64,000 bases of DNA from NCBI RefSeq assembly GCF_023507745.1, contig NZ_JALPZO010000155.1, forward strand, positions 62,001-126,000, given 5' to 3'. Positions 50,214 through 62,047 of this stretch are shown here, in pieces. The translations under genes were made by a program, and so were the position numbers. Positions within the stretch are counted from its first letter, which is position 1; every line of letters starts with the position of its first letter. The stretch is from Vreelandella olivaria (GTDB lineage: Bacteria; Pseudomonadota; Gammaproteobacteria; Pseudomonadales; Halomonadaceae). The notes beneath the pieces are model-generated. The model worked only from the letters and a program-made list of their open reading frames with translations. It was not told the origin of the DNA and made no database searches.

Positions 50214-52844
50214 CTAGGCCAGCGCTTTCTCGACCACCTCAAATACATTTGAGGATAGCGGCTCTTTCCTGATCCGCTCAAGCTGTTCCCGCATTAGCCT
50301 CTGTCGTTCTTCATCAAAGCGCTGCCAACGGGTTAAAGGCGTGATCAATCGTGCGGCGATCTCAGGATTTAGCGTGTTGAGTTTAATCACAACATCCGCC
50401 AACAGCACATATCCTTTGCCATCCAAACGGTGAAAATTAACCCGGTTCTGCGCAAACGCTCCCACCAGAGCACGTACCTTATTTGGATTTTGAATCGAAA
50501 ATGCAGGGTGCTGCATCAGGTATTCCACCCTCTCCAACACGTCGCTCTGGGGGCGAGACACCTGAATAGTGAACCATTGATCCATCACTAGAGGGTCGTG
50601 TGCCCATTTTTCACCAAAGGCTTTTAGCGCCGGCGTTGAGAGGTCATCACGGTCACTATGTACCAACAACGTCAGCGCGTGGCGCACATCGGTCATATTA
50701 TGATCCGCGGCAAACTGGGCCTCGCACAGCGCGACACCCTGCTCATCCTCAACCGCCATTAAATAGGTCAGGGCAATGTTTTTGAGACTTCGCTGAGCAA
50801 TTTGTGCAGGCGTAGGGGCATAAGATTCATCTGAGCAGTTGGCCTGGTAAGTGGCTAAAAACTCATCGCGCAACTCCATCGCCAGCGATTGACGCACAAA
50901 TTCGCGGGCCGCATGAATGGCATCGACGTCGACGATCGGCTGTTGTTCAGCAATATAAGCCTCTGAGGGCAAAGTCAGCATCTCTGCCAGTACAGCCTTG
51001 TCATCTATTTGGCCGGTCAGCAGCGTTCTGAATGCGTCTACCACACGGCCATCCATGACTTTTTCCACCCCGTTACGGTGCGCGGCAATCAGGTCATCCA
51101 GTGCCAACATGGCCAGACGCTGCCCCGCATCCCAACGGTTAAAGCCATCGCTGTCGTAGGTTAGCAGAAACGCCAGATCTTCACGGGAATAGGGAAAGTG
51201 CAGTTTGACTGGGGCCGAGAAATCGCGCAAAAGCGATGGAACCGGTGCCTCAGCCACATCGGTAAACACGAAGGTTTGCTCATCCTCGCGAAGATGAATG
51301 ACGGTATCCTTGCCCAGCTTTTCACCTTCCAGGGTAAGCGCGAGATCCTGGCCGGACTTCGTACCCACCAACCCCATACGCACAGGTATATGCAACGGCA
51401 GCTTATCCGTCTGCCCTGGTGTTACCGGCGTGCGCTGCCGCAGTGTAAGATGGTACGTGGAGTGCACATAGTCGTACTCACCACGTGCATCAATCTCAGG
51501 CGTGCCAGCCTGGGAGTACCAGCGCATAAACTGCTGGAGGTCAGCTCCCGATACTTCCTGCATGCAACCCACAAAGTCTTCAATGGTGACGGCTTGTCCA
51601 TCAAAGCGATCAAAGTAGAGATCAGCCCCGCGCCGAAAATCTTCCCAACCCAGCAAATGACACAGCATGCGCACTACTTCTGCCCCCTTCTCGTAAATGG
51701 TCAGGGTGTAGAAGTTCGTGATTTCAATAAAGTGGTCAGGACGAACAGGGTGTGCAGTGGGCCCCGCATCCTCAGCAAACTGCGCGGTACAAAAAAAGGA
51801 AACATCCTGGATACGCTTGACAGGCGCTGAGTTGGTATCTGCCGAAAAGCACTGGTCGCGAAAAACGGTAAAGCCCTCTTTTAAAGAGAGCTGGAACCAG
51901 TCCCGACAAGTAACCCGATTACCCGACCAGTTGTGAAAGTACTCATGGGCCACAATCCCTTCAACATTCTGGAAAGTCGCATCGGTGGCGGTCTTTGGAT
52001 GGGTCAATACTGCCGCCGAGTTAAAGATATTAAGCCCTTTGTTCTCCATCGCTCCCATATTGAAGTCATTGACAGCGACAATCATAAAGAGATCTAAATC
52101 ATATTCACGGCCATAGGTGTGTTCATCCCACGCCATCGCACGCTTAAGTGAGGCCATCGCATGGCCGGTTTTATCGAGATTCTCTTTTTCCACCCACAGT
52201 TGTAGCGACACGTCACGACCACTCATGGTGACGAAATGGTCCTCGACTTTATGCAGATTACCGGCAACCAGAGCAAACAAATAGCAGGGCTTCGGGTGGG
52301 GGTCTTCCCAGGTAACAAAGTGGCGGCCGCCTTCAAGAGTGCCCTTATCAACCGGGTTGCCATTAGCGAGTAACACCGGCTCGCTTGTGGCATTACCAAT
52401 CACGGTCACCTTAAACGTCGCCATGACATCAGGCCGGTCGGGATAAAAGGTAATGCGCCTGAAACCTTCAGCTTCACACTGAGTGCAATACATACCGTTG
52501 GACTGGTAGAGCCCTTCTAACGCTGTATTGCTACCAGGGGCAATTTCCACCTCGCTCTCTAAACTGAACGCAGCGGGCACATTATCTATACGCAGGCTTT
52601 CATCATTAAGCTGGTAGTGTGCTTCAGCAAGTGGTGTGTCGTCGATGGCAAGGCTTATCAGCGTTAAGTGTTCACCATTCAGTACCAGCGGCGCGCTGGC
52701 TTCGGCTTCAGCATGTCGCTCAATCAACAGTCGTGCTTTGACGCGGGTAACGGCAGGGTCAAGATCAAACGTCAGCTCGGTATGGGTAACCTGGTAGGCG
52801 GGCGGCTGATAGTCGCTTAAATAAACCGGCTGCGGATCAGACAT
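50214..52844 (-). CDS. pepN: Aminopeptidase N (M1 family)
   Basis: An 876-residue cytoplasmic zinc aminopeptidase that recycles peptides. The exopeptidase motif is GAMENKGLN and the zinc site is HEYFH with the distal Glu in LKEGFTVFRD. The full length and C-terminal domain agree with gammaproteobacterial PepN. No signal peptide. It stands alone with an 80-base gap to yajQ; the kinase gene downstream may be co-transcribed. Confidence 0.97.
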   Translation of the reverse strand: MSDPQPVYLSDYQPPAYQVTHTELTFDLDPAVTRVKARLLIERHAEAEASAPLVLNGEHLTLISLAIDDTPLAEAHYQLNDESLRIDNVPAAFSLESEVEIAPGSNTALEGLYQSNGMYCTQCEAEGFRRITFYPDRPDVMATFKVTVIGNATSEPVLLANGNPVDKGTLEGGRHFVTWEDPHPKPCYLFALVAGNLHKVEDHFVTMSGRDVSLQLWVEKENLDKTGHAMASLKRAMAWDEHTYGREYDLDLFMIVAVNDFNMGAMENKGLNIFNSAAVLTHPKTATDATFQNVEGIVAHEYFHNWSGNRVTCRDWFQLSLKEGFTVFRDQCFSADTNSAPVKRIQDVSFFCTAQFAEDAGPTAHPVRPDHFIEITNFYTLTIYEKGAEVVRMLCHLLGWEDFRRGADLYFDRFDGQAVTIEDFVGCMQEVSGADLQQFMRWYSQAGTPEIDARGEYDYVHSTYHLTLRQRTPVTPGQTDKLPLHIPVRMGLVGTKSGQDLALTLEGEKLGKDTVIHLREDEQTFVFTDVAEAPVPSLLRDFSAPVKLHFPYSREDLAFLLTYDSDGFNRWDAGQRLAMLALDDLIAAHRNGVEKVMDGRVVDAFRTLLTGQIDDKAVLAEMLTLPSEAYIAEQQPIVDVDAIHAAREFVRQSLAMELRDEFLATYQANCSDESYAPTPAQIAQRSLKNIALTYLMAVEDEQGVALCEAQFAADHNMTDVRHALTLLVHSDRDDLSTPALKAFGEKWAHDPLVMDQWFTIQVSRPQSDVLERVEYLMQHPAFSIQNPNKVRALVGAFAQNRVNFHRLDGKGYVLLADVVIKLNTLNPEIAARLITPLTRWQRFDEERQRLMREQLERIRKEPLSSNVFEVVEKALA

Positions 52845-52926
52845 AGTGCGTGACTCCTGTAAGCTTTTAAGGGGTGAGATAGCACAGAGCCAAAAAGTGC
52901 TATCGCGTCAACGTTTAACGTGATGA

Positions 52927-53412
52927 TTAGTCACGGAAGTTATCGAACTGTAGTGGCAAATCCGGCCCCTCCTCTCCTCGCAGTAGCGCCATCACGCTCT
53001 GTAGATCATCACGCTTTTTACCAGTGACGCGCACTTTTTCACCCTGGATTTGGGCCTGCACTTTTAATTTACTGGCTTTGATGCGTTTAACCACATCCTT
53101 GGCTTCGGCTTGATCAAGCCCTTGCTTTAGCACTACTTCCTGGCGCGCCTTTACCCCAGATAACACGGGATCTTTAATATCCATGCAGCGAGCGTCAATA
53201 CCACGGGCAATCAAACGATTGCGCAGCACATCCAGCATTTGCTTAAGCTGAAAATCCACCTCTGCCTCTAACTGCACTTTATCGCCTTCCAGCGTAAAAC
53301 TCGCATCCACACCTTTAAAATCAAAACGCGACTGGACTTCCCGGTTTGCCTGATCAACGGCATTGGAGGCTTCGTGCTGATCAAACTCGGATACGATATC
53401 AAATGAGGGCAT
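52927..53412 (-). CDS. yajQ: YajQ family nucleotide-binding protein
   Basis: A 161-residue protein of the YajQ (UPF0234) family, with two ferredoxin-like domains. In Xanthomonas and Pseudomonas a family member binds cyclic-di-GMP and influences virulence gene expression. The start [11 protein letters not shown] and the segments [12 protein letters not shown] and FRD tail are diagnostic. The effector in this organism is not known. Confidence 0.95.
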   Translation of the reverse strand: MPSFDIVSEFDQHEASNAVDQANREVQSRFDFKGVDASFTLEGDKVQLEAEVDFQLKQMLDVLRNRLIARGIDARCMDIKDPVLSGVKARQEVVLKQGLDQAEAKDVVKRIKASKLKVQAQIQGEKVRVTGKKRDDLQSVMALLRGEEGPDLPLQFDNFRD

Positions 53413-53620
53413 GATGTAATTCCTGACAAGACATGACCCCCTATTCTAGAGCAGCAAGCCCCCACCCGGCCAATCCTCTTCCCAACGAATCGACTGAAGC
53501 ACGACGAACCCCGGACAAATAGGCATATAGCTACACAGAAATTATCGGCAGGATGTTCATTGCCAGGCGGATACCTTACCCTGCTACGCTGTTTCCCATC
53601 AGGTTCTTCTGGAAGGTGCC

Positions 53621-54220
53621 ATGAGTGATCGCGATACACGCCATAAAGCTGCCATGGAAAAATTAAAAGCCCATGTCGATGAGAAGGTGGCCAAGGCCAC
53701 TGAGCAACGTGGGCTGATACTGGTCAACACCGGCAACGGCAAAGGCAAAACCACCGCCGCCTGGGGCACGGTTACCCGCGCATTAGGTTACGGGTATAAA
53801 GTCGGCGTCGTTCAGTTTATTAAAGGGTTGTGGGAGTGTGGCGAGCGCAATCGCCTGGAAGAGGATGCCAATTTAAGCGTTGCGATTATGAAGACTGGCT
53901 TTACCTGGGATACCCAGAATCGTGAAGCGGATACCCAGGCTTGCCAGGAGGTATGGCGGGAAGCTGAGAAAATGCTGGCTGATCCGGCAACCTACCTGGT
54001 GGTGCTGGATGAAATCACCTATATGCTGAAATTTGGTTATCTGGATATTGCTACCGTTAAACAGGCACTGATTAATCGCCCAGCAGAGCAAACCGTCATT
54101 ATTACCGGGCGAAATGCGCATCGCGAACTCATCGCTATGGCGGATACGGTGACAGAAATGCAGGAAGTGCGGCACGCGTTTCATCATGGGCTGCAAGCAC
54201 GCCGCGGCATCGACTTTTAA
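53621..54220 (+). CDS. cobO: Cob(I)yrinic acid a,c-diamide adenosyltransferase
   Basis: A 199-residue BtuR/CobO-type ATP:corrinoid adenosyltransferase that makes the 5'-deoxyadenosyl bond of coenzyme B12. The P-loop is NTGNGKGKTTAAWG, followed by VGVVQFIKGLW and LVVLDEITYML. No other cobalamin genes are adjacent, and no cobalamin-riboswitch box is visible upstream, so it could serve salvage (BtuR) or de novo synthesis (CobO). GGAAGGTG precedes the ATG. Confidence 0.93.
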   Translation: MSDRDTRHKAAMEKLKAHVDEKVAKATEQRGLILVNTGNGKGKTTAAWGTVTRALGYGYKVGVVQFIKGLWECGERNRLEEDANLSVAIMKTGFTWDTQNREADTQACQEVWREAEKMLADPATYLVVLDEITYMLKFGYLDIATVKQALINRPAEQTVIITGRNAHRELIAMADTVTEMQEVRHAFHHGLQARRGIDF

Positions 54221-54239
54221 TTTTTGCTGCTCCGCAACA

Positions 54240-54270
54240 CCAAAAAAGGGGCGAATCAATCGCCCCTCTG
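54240..54270 (-). terminator. Intrinsic terminator after purA
   Basis: On the minus strand a 7-bp stem (arms 54247-54253 and 54261-54267; an A-T pair extends it inside) is followed by TTTTTTG. It ends the hisZ-purA transcript and lies next to the end of cobO. Confidence 0.8.
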
Positions 54271-54305
54271 TTCACTAACGCAGTGTGTTGATGAAGTCTG
54301 CCGAT

Positions 54306-56794
<2,489 letters not shown>

Positions 56795-56890
56795 GTGAAC
56801 AATCCTGCGAGACGATGAAGGCCCATGTTGCCGCTTCGCTATCACCCCGTCAGGCGTTAACAAAACAGCATTAGTGAAACGAGGGCCACA

Positions 56891-56913
56891 AAAAAACCGG
56901 GCGACGCCCGGTT
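56891..56913 (-). terminator. Intrinsic terminator after hflC
   Basis: On the minus strand an 8-bp stem (arms 56895-56902 and 56906-56913, 3-base loop) whose right arm ends in TT is followed by more T, giving TTTTTTTT. It lies 80 bases past the hflC stop and separates it from hisZ. Confidence 0.82.
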
Positions 56914-56992
56914 GATAAAGTCTACCACGTTTGCGCGTTAGTTGAACCCCGCCAAGCATGTATAAACTCAGCGGGATTCCATCGGCATGATT

Positions 56993-57877
56993 TTACTCGG
57001 CGCCAGAAGGTGCTGCGCTGCGTAAATAGCGGAAGAAGTCGCTATCCGGCTCCAGTACCAGCAGGTTACCATCACCTGCGAAGCTTTCGCGGTAGGCATT
57101 CAGGCTACGCCAGAAGGCGAAGAACTCCTGGTCCTGACCATATGCCTGAGAAAAGATGGCGGCGGCTTCCGCATCACCTTCACCACGCAACGTTTCAGCT
57201 CGCTCGTTAGCCTGGGCGATAAGCACCTGCCGACGGCGATCCGCATTGGCCCGAATACGCTCTGCTTCTTCCTGACCTTGAGCGCGCCATTCGCGGGCTT
57301 CACGCTCCCGCTCAGAGCGCATCCGCTCAAATACAGCTGCCGATACGTCTTCAGGTAAGTCAATGCGCTTGATACGAATATCGCGAACGGCCACCCCAAG
57401 CTCTTCACGCATCAGTTCATCAAGTTCGCCTGTAGGTCCGGTCATCAGATCATCACGACGTTCAGCAATGATTTCCTGCAGGTTAAGGCGGCCGAACTCA
57501 TTACGCAGGCTTTCGTCAACACGCGGCTGGATGAGGCGAATGGCCATCATCTCATCACCAGCGGTCGCTTCGTAGTAACGTGTTGGGTTAATCACCTGCC
57601 ACTTAACGTAGGAATCAACAATGACCGCTTTCTGCTCAAGGGTCAGATAACGGCTGGTATCGGTATCCAGCGTCAACAGGCGAGTATCAAACTTACGGAT
57701 CGTCTGGGCAATGGGTATCTTGGCATGCAATCCAGGCTGGATGTTCTCCTCGATAACTTCACCAAAGCGTAACTTAACCGCACGCTCGGTTTCGTCCACC
57801 ACATACAGGCTGTTGCTGGCCAGCCACGCCACGGCGGCAAGGCCACCTACGATTAGCAGGGATCGATTATTAATCAT
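56993..57877 (-). CDS. hflC: FtsH protease modulator HflC
   Basis: A 294-residue SPFH/prohibitin-family protein with one N-terminal membrane helix (about 5-23). It forms the HflKC cage around FtsH in the inner membrane and modulates substrate access. VVDETERAVKLRFGEV begins the SPFH domain, and the Ala/Glu-rich helix AEAAAIFSQAYGQDQEFFAFWRSL is typical. It starts the base after the hflK stop region, so the two are co-translated. Confidence 0.96.
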   Translation of the reverse strand: MINNRSLLIVGGLAAVAWLASNSLYVVDETERAVKLRFGEVIEENIQPGLHAKIPIAQTIRKFDTRLLTLDTDTSRYLTLEQKAVIVDSYVKWQVINPTRYYEATAGDEMMAIRLIQPRVDESLRNEFGRLNLQEIIAERRDDLMTGPTGELDELMREELGVAVRDIRIKRIDLPEDVSAAVFERMRSEREREAREWRAQGQEEAERIRANADRRRQVLIAQANERAETLRGEGDAEAAAIFSQAYGQDQEFFAFWRSLNAYRESFAGDGNLLVLEPDSDFFRYLRSAAPSGAE

Positions 57878-59158
57878 TTAGCGGCCCTCCCTGCGAATGG
57901 CGTTGTTGCTTGACGACGATGCGCCACCCTGGCTGCTGCGCAGCGAATCCAGAACCCGCGGATCAATCGTTTCACTATTGCTGTCATTAGCACTGCTGCT
58001 ACTGCTGGAACTCACGCTGCCACTGCCTGAACCACCTCTCAGTTGGTCCAGAGGCAAATACATCAGAGGAGCGTTTTCGCTAACGTCCAGCAAGACCTTG
58101 GGCGTACTACCAAATACCTCCTCAATAGCGTCCAGATACATACGTTCGCGCATAATGTCAGGCGAGTTACGATACTCAGTTAACAACGCATTAAAGCGGT
58201 TTGCCTGACCCTGCGCTTCAGCCACTACCGATTCACGGTAACCCTGACCCTGCTCTACCACACGCTGAGCCTGACCCTGCGCTGCAGGAATAATGGCATT
58301 GGCGTAGGCCATACCTTCGTTGATCGTACGCTGGCGATCCTCACGGGCACGAATCACATCATCGAAGGCATCAATAACGGGTGCGGGTGCCGACGTGGAC
58401 TCGATGTTGATCGTTTGCAGACGAATACCTGCACCGTAGGAATCCAGATAGGTCTGCAGACGGCTGGCTACCGAGCTGCCAAGAATTTCACGACCAGAGG
58501 TTAAAATATCAATCATATCAGTGCCGCCAACCACGTGACGCAACGCTGAATCCAGAGCATTCTCAATAGAAAGCGCCGGATCGCGAACATTAAGTACGAA
58601 GTCACGGGGATTGGAGACCTGGTACTGAGCGGAAATTTCCACTTCAACAATGTTTTCGTCGCGAGTAAGCATTGACTGGGTCTGCGATACAGACCGCACG
58701 CGTGTCACGTTTACCATACGCACATCATCAATAAGCGGGGGATTCCACTGCAGACCTGGATCAACAATATTCTGGTATTCACCAAAACGCAGCACCACAC
58801 CACGCTCTGACTGATCGACCAGATAGAAGCCAGAGGCAGCCCAAATAGCCAATGCCACAATAACAAGAAGGCCGGGTAACGCTAAGGAGTTACGGGGTTT
58901 GCCACCACCGCTTTTACCGTTACCACCACCGCCTTTTTTACCGCCTCCACCTAACATGCCGTTAAGTTTGTCTTGAAATTTTTTCAGCGCTTCATCAAGG
59001 TCTGGAGGACCTTGATTATTGCCTCCGTTGTTACCCCCGTTATTGCCGCCATTATTACCACCGTTCCCTCCACGATCACCACCGCTGTTACCACCGCGTC
59101 GACCACCGCTGCTCCAGGGATCATGCTGGTTACCACCACCAGGCTCATTCCAGGCCAT
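57878..59158 (-). CDS. hflK: FtsH protease modulator HflK
   Basis: A 426-residue partner of HflC. The cytoplasmic N-terminus (about 1-90) is Gly/Asn-rich with four GGNN repeats at residues 33-48; then a membrane helix (about 91-113), the SPFH domain (SERGVVLRFGEYQ onward) and a Ser/Asn-rich C-terminal tail (about 378-426). Homologues share the Gly-rich N-terminus but its length varies. The ATG at 59158 is preceded by GGAGACGAAGT. It lies between hflX (upstream) and hflC. Confidence 0.95.
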   Translation of the reverse strand: MAWNEPGGGNQHDPWSSGGRRGGNSGGDRGGNGGNNGGNNGGNNGGNNQGPPDLDEALKKFQDKLNGMLGGGGKKGGGGNGKSGGGKPRNSLALPGLLVIVALAIWAASGFYLVDQSERGVVLRFGEYQNIVDPGLQWNPPLIDDVRMVNVTRVRSVSQTQSMLTRDENIVEVEISAQYQVSNPRDFVLNVRDPALSIENALDSALRHVVGGTDMIDILTSGREILGSSVASRLQTYLDSYGAGIRLQTINIESTSAPAPVIDAFDDVIRAREDRQRTINEGMAYANAIIPAAQGQAQRVVEQGQGYRESVVAEAQGQANRFNALLTEYRNSPDIMRERMYLDAIEEVFGSTPKVLLDVSENAPLMYLPLDQLRGGSGSGSVSSSSSSSANDSNSETIDPRVLDSLRSSQGGASSSSNNAIRREGR

Positions 59159-59185
59159 ACTTCGTCTCCACTAAGGTATTCACCT

Positions 59186-59225
59186 GCACGCGGCCCCGCT
59201 ATGAAGCGAGGCCGCCGTGCTTTTT
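59186..59225. promoter_or_regulatory. Long GC-rich hairpin between hflX and hflK
   Basis: Arms 59186-59200 and 59205-59220 pair over 15 positions with one bulge and one mismatch (a G-U pair on the minus strand). Five T follow on the plus side. Read on minus it is a leader hairpin about 27 bases before hflK; read on plus it looks like a terminator. Confidence 0.5.
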
Positions 59226-59286
59226 AATATTGTTGCTATATCAATCCTGTACCATTTCTCGACAAATAAATTGATAAACACTGTCG

Positions 59287-59310
59287 TTAAAAACGGTTTC
59301 TCAGAACCGT
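59287..59310 (-). terminator. Probable terminator after hflX
   Basis: On the minus strand a 6-bp stem (arms 59293-59298 and 59305-59310, 6-base loop) is followed by TTTTTAA. It begins 14 bases past the hflX stop. The stem is short, so read-through into hflKC is possible. Confidence 0.55.
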
Positions 59311-59323
59311 GGCACGTAACGGG

Positions 59324-60634
59324 CTACCACTCGTCAGATTCGCGCAATGCTTCTGGTAAATAGGCGTTGGCACGCTCTCCCAGCTGCGCCATTAGCTGAT
59401 TAAAGTCGCGGCGAGGCAGACGAACATCCAACACCGAGTGTCCCTGCTCATCGAAAGACTCTTCCCGAACGGCATTTAGTTCATGCAAGCCGGCCCTCAA
59501 CTTACCCTGTTCAGGTGCCAAAGTTAAAGAAAAGCCGATAACATCGCCTGCCAGGCGCTCAGTTAATGCCTCATGCAATAAATCCAGCCCCTGGCCCTGC
59601 TGGGCCGAGATCCAAACCACTTCCGGCAAACCATGCCCATCCCGCTCAATGCGTGGCGCACTGTCCACCTTATCAATTTTATTCATCACTTTGAGGACAG
59701 GCACGCCATCGGCACCAATTTCCTCAAGTACCTGCTCCACCTGTTCTACGTTCAATTCCCGATCTGGGTCAGCCGCGTCGATGACATGTACCAGCAGAGT
59801 CGCTTCAGCGGCTTCTTGCAACGTAGCCCGAAAGGCTTCGACCAATTTATGGGGCAAATGACGAATAAAACCAACCGTATCTGCCAGCACCACCGGCCCT
59901 ACGTCTTCTATCTCAAGTCGCCGTAGTGTTGGATCCAACGTGGCAAACAGCTGATCAGCCGCATATACCCTGGCATCGGTCAGCGAATTGAAAAGCGTTG
60001 ACTTACCGGCGTTGGTATAGCCCACCAGTGAAACACTATGAATTTCTGCCCGTACACGAGCACGGCGGTTTTGCTCACGCTGACTACGCACTTTATCAAG
60101 CCGTTTATGGATTGATTTAATGCGACCACGCAGCAGACGCCGGTCTGTTTCAAGCTGGGTTTCGCCTGGCCCCCGCAGACCGATACCGCCTTTCTGGCGC
60201 TCAAGGTGCGTCCAGCCGCGGATCAGGCGAGTGGACATATATTCAAGTTGGGCAAGCTCAACTTGAAGCTTACCTTCATGAGTTCTCGCCCGCTGCGCAA
60301 AGATATCAAGTATCAAACCGGTACGATCCAGCACACGGCACTTGAGCTCGCGCTCAAGATTACGCTCCTGAGAAGGGCTTAAACTGTGGTTGAAGATCAC
60401 CAACTCGGCTTGGTGAGCTGCGAGCATTGCTCGCAGCTCTTCGAGCTTACCTGACCCAATAAAGATGCGGGAATCAGGGCGCTGTCGGCTGGCTGTGAGC
60501 AATGTCGCAGGCTCTGCACCAGCAGAGCGCACGAGTTCCAAGAACTCACCCGGGTCTTCACGTGCTTGTTCATCATGGAAATCAACGTGAACAAGTACTG
60601 CCGTTTCACCGGCATCTGGGCGTTCAAAAAACAA
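59324..60634 (-). CDS. hflX: GTPase HflX
   Basis: A 436-residue ribosome-binding GTPase that splits stalled ribosomes after heat stress. It has the HflX N-terminal domain (GAEPATLLTASRQRPDSRIFIGSG-like), a coiled region, then the G domain with VGYTNAGKSTLFN, DTVGFIRHLP and NKIDKV. The best start is TTG at 60634 with GAGG six bases upstream. It lies 37 bases after hfq. Confidence 0.95.
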   Translation of the reverse strand: MFFERPDAGETAVLVHVDFHDEQAREDPGEFLELVRSAGAEPATLLTASRQRPDSRIFIGSGKLEELRAMLAAHQAELVIFNHSLSPSQERNLERELKCRVLDRTGLILDIFAQRARTHEGKLQVELAQLEYMSTRLIRGWTHLERQKGGIGLRGPGETQLETDRRLLRGRIKSIHKRLDKVRSQREQNRRARVRAEIHSVSLVGYTNAGKSTLFNSLTDARVYAADQLFATLDPTLRRLEIEDVGPVVLADTVGFIRHLPHKLVEAFRATLQEAAEATLLVHVIDAADPDRELNVEQVEQVLEEIGADGVPVLKVMNKIDKVDSAPRIERDGHGLPEVVWISAQQGQGLDLLHEALTERLAGDVIGFSLTLAPEQGKLRAGLHELNAVREESFDEQGHSVLDVRLPRRDFNQLMAQLGERANAYLPEALRESDEW

Positions 60635-60671
60635 TCAATACCTCATTGGACTCTCTTGCTATCCCGCGGTG

Positions 60672-60920
60672 TTAGATATCCGCATCCGGAGCGGCTGGAT
60701 CTTGTGCTGGCAAGCGCACGTTGCGCGAGGGCACCACCGTGGAAATAGCGTGTTTATAAACCATCTGACTGACGGTATTGCGCAACAAGATGACAAACTG
60801 GTCAAACGATTCAATCTGGCCCTGCAGCTTAATGCCGTTTACCAGGAAAATAGAGACCGGAATGCGCTCCTTGCGCAAAATGTTCAGGTACGGGTCTTGA
60901 AGGGACTGCCCTTTGGACAT
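60672..60920 (-). CDS. hfq: RNA chaperone Hfq
   Basis: An 82-residue Sm-like hexamer that pairs small RNAs with mRNAs. The Sm1 and Sm2 motifs are seen in [28 protein letters not shown] and [12 protein letters not shown] (the YKHA motif). The C-terminal tail is short compared with E. coli (102 residues), like Pseudomonas Hfq. GGGAG lies six bases before the ATG at 60920. The open frame continues into the upstream gap but that is the leader. Confidence 0.98.
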   Translation of the reverse strand: MSKGQSLQDPYLNILRKERIPVSIFLVNGIKLQGQIESFDQFVILLRNTVSQMVYKHAISTVVPSRNVRLPAQDPAAPDADI

Positions 60921-60990
60921 GTTGCTCTCCCTAAAACTGTCGTTGGGGTTGGTTATCAAATGGCGTGCCCTACTGGTGCTACGCCGCAAT

Positions 60991-61019
60991 CTTGTTGCCC
61001 GAAAGGCCCGGTGTGTCAA
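60991..61019 (-). promoter_or_regulatory. Possible hfq promoter
   Basis: A perfect TTGACA (61014-61019 on minus) lies 94 bases before hfq. The best -10 at 17 bases is poor (AACAAG), so it is only a possibility. Confidence 0.25.
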
Positions 61020-61071
61020 AAGAGCTAGCCGGCCACTCGAAAACACTTGCTTACGAACTCACTATCTTACG

Positions 61072-62010
61072 CTAAGCACCGCTTTCACGCACGAATTTCA
61101 GCACCTTATCCAAAGCATCCGGCTGCTGTGCGTCCACCCACGTTAGCGATGGCCAACTTCTTAACCACGTTAACTGACGCTTGGCGAGTTGACGAGTCGC
61201 AATAATTCCGCGCTCCAGCAACGCCGCCCGATCATACTCTCCATCCAGATATTCCCATACTTGACGGTAGCCAACACTTTTCATTGCTGGAAGGCCAATA
61301 TGCAAGTCACTACGCTTTCTGAGGGCGGCCACCTCATCTATCAAGCCCTGGTCCAACATTGTTTTAAAACGCTGTGCAATACGGCCATGTAAAACGTGTC
61401 GATCATTAGGTGCCAGTGCTATCGACAGCACCTGCCAGGGAAAGGTTTCCGGCTGCTGCTCCGCCCATAGCTCACTCATGGGACGGCCACTCACATAAAA
61501 AACCTCCAACGCCCGCATCAGGCGTTGCGGATCATTGGGATGAATACGCGCTGCTGATACAGGATCTACCTGTGCAAGGGTACGGTGCAAACCTTCCAGC
61601 CCCGCAACCTGGCGTTCTGCTTCCAAGCGATCGCGAATGTCAGCATCGGCTGATGGCAGATTGGCAACCCCCTCCACCAGGCGTTTGTAGTAAAGCATCG
61701 TACCGCCAACCAGTAGGGGCACCTTGCCTGCCGCGCTAATTTGACGCATCTCGTGTAGTGCATCGTCACGAAAATCAGCGGCGGAATATGGTTGCGCAGG
61801 GTCACGGATATCAATCAACCGATGCGGTGCCCGAGCAAGCTCAGCAGCACTGGGCTTGGCACTGCCAATATCCATCCCTCGATACACCATGGCTGAATCA
61901 ACACTAATCAACTCATGGCCTAACTGTTCATGCAGCGCGATAGCGGTATCGGTTTTTCCAGCCGCTGTTGGGCCCATCAAAAATATCGCCCAGGGGCGTG
62001 TATCAGCCAT
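61072..62010 (-). CDS. miaA: tRNA dimethylallyltransferase MiaA
   Basis: A 312-residue enzyme that adds a dimethylallyl group to A37 of tRNAs reading UNN codons. The P-loop is GPTAAGKT (residues 13-20), followed by [19 protein letters not shown], and [15 protein letters not shown]. The mutL-miaA-hfq-hflX order is standard. The ATG at 62010 lies 37 bases after the mutL stop. Confidence 0.97.
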   Translation of the reverse strand: MADTRPWAIFLMGPTAAGKTDTAIALHEQLGHELISVDSAMVYRGMDIGSAKPSAAELARAPHRLIDIRDPAQPYSAADFRDDALHEMRQISAAGKVPLLVGGTMLYYKRLVEGVANLPSADADIRDRLEAERQVAGLEGLHRTLAQVDPVSAARIHPNDPQRLMRALEVFYVSGRPMSELWAEQQPETFPWQVLSIALAPNDRHVLHGRIAQRFKTMLDQGLIDEVAALRKRSDLHIGLPAMKSVGYRQVWEYLDGEYDRAALLERGIIATRQLAKRQLTWLRSWPSLTWVDAQQPDALDKVLKFVRESGA

Positions 62011-62047
62011 CTGCTCGCAGCACTCCGTTCACCGTCATCACCATCTC

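Noticed and set aside
51198-51830. 210-residue plus-strand frame across pepN
   Set aside because: Antisense to a catalytic region that is fully conserved on the minus strand.
53413-53620. Cobalamin riboswitch upstream of cobO
   Set aside because: I looked for the B12-box and the paired junction elements in this gap and did not see them; a covariance search would settle it.
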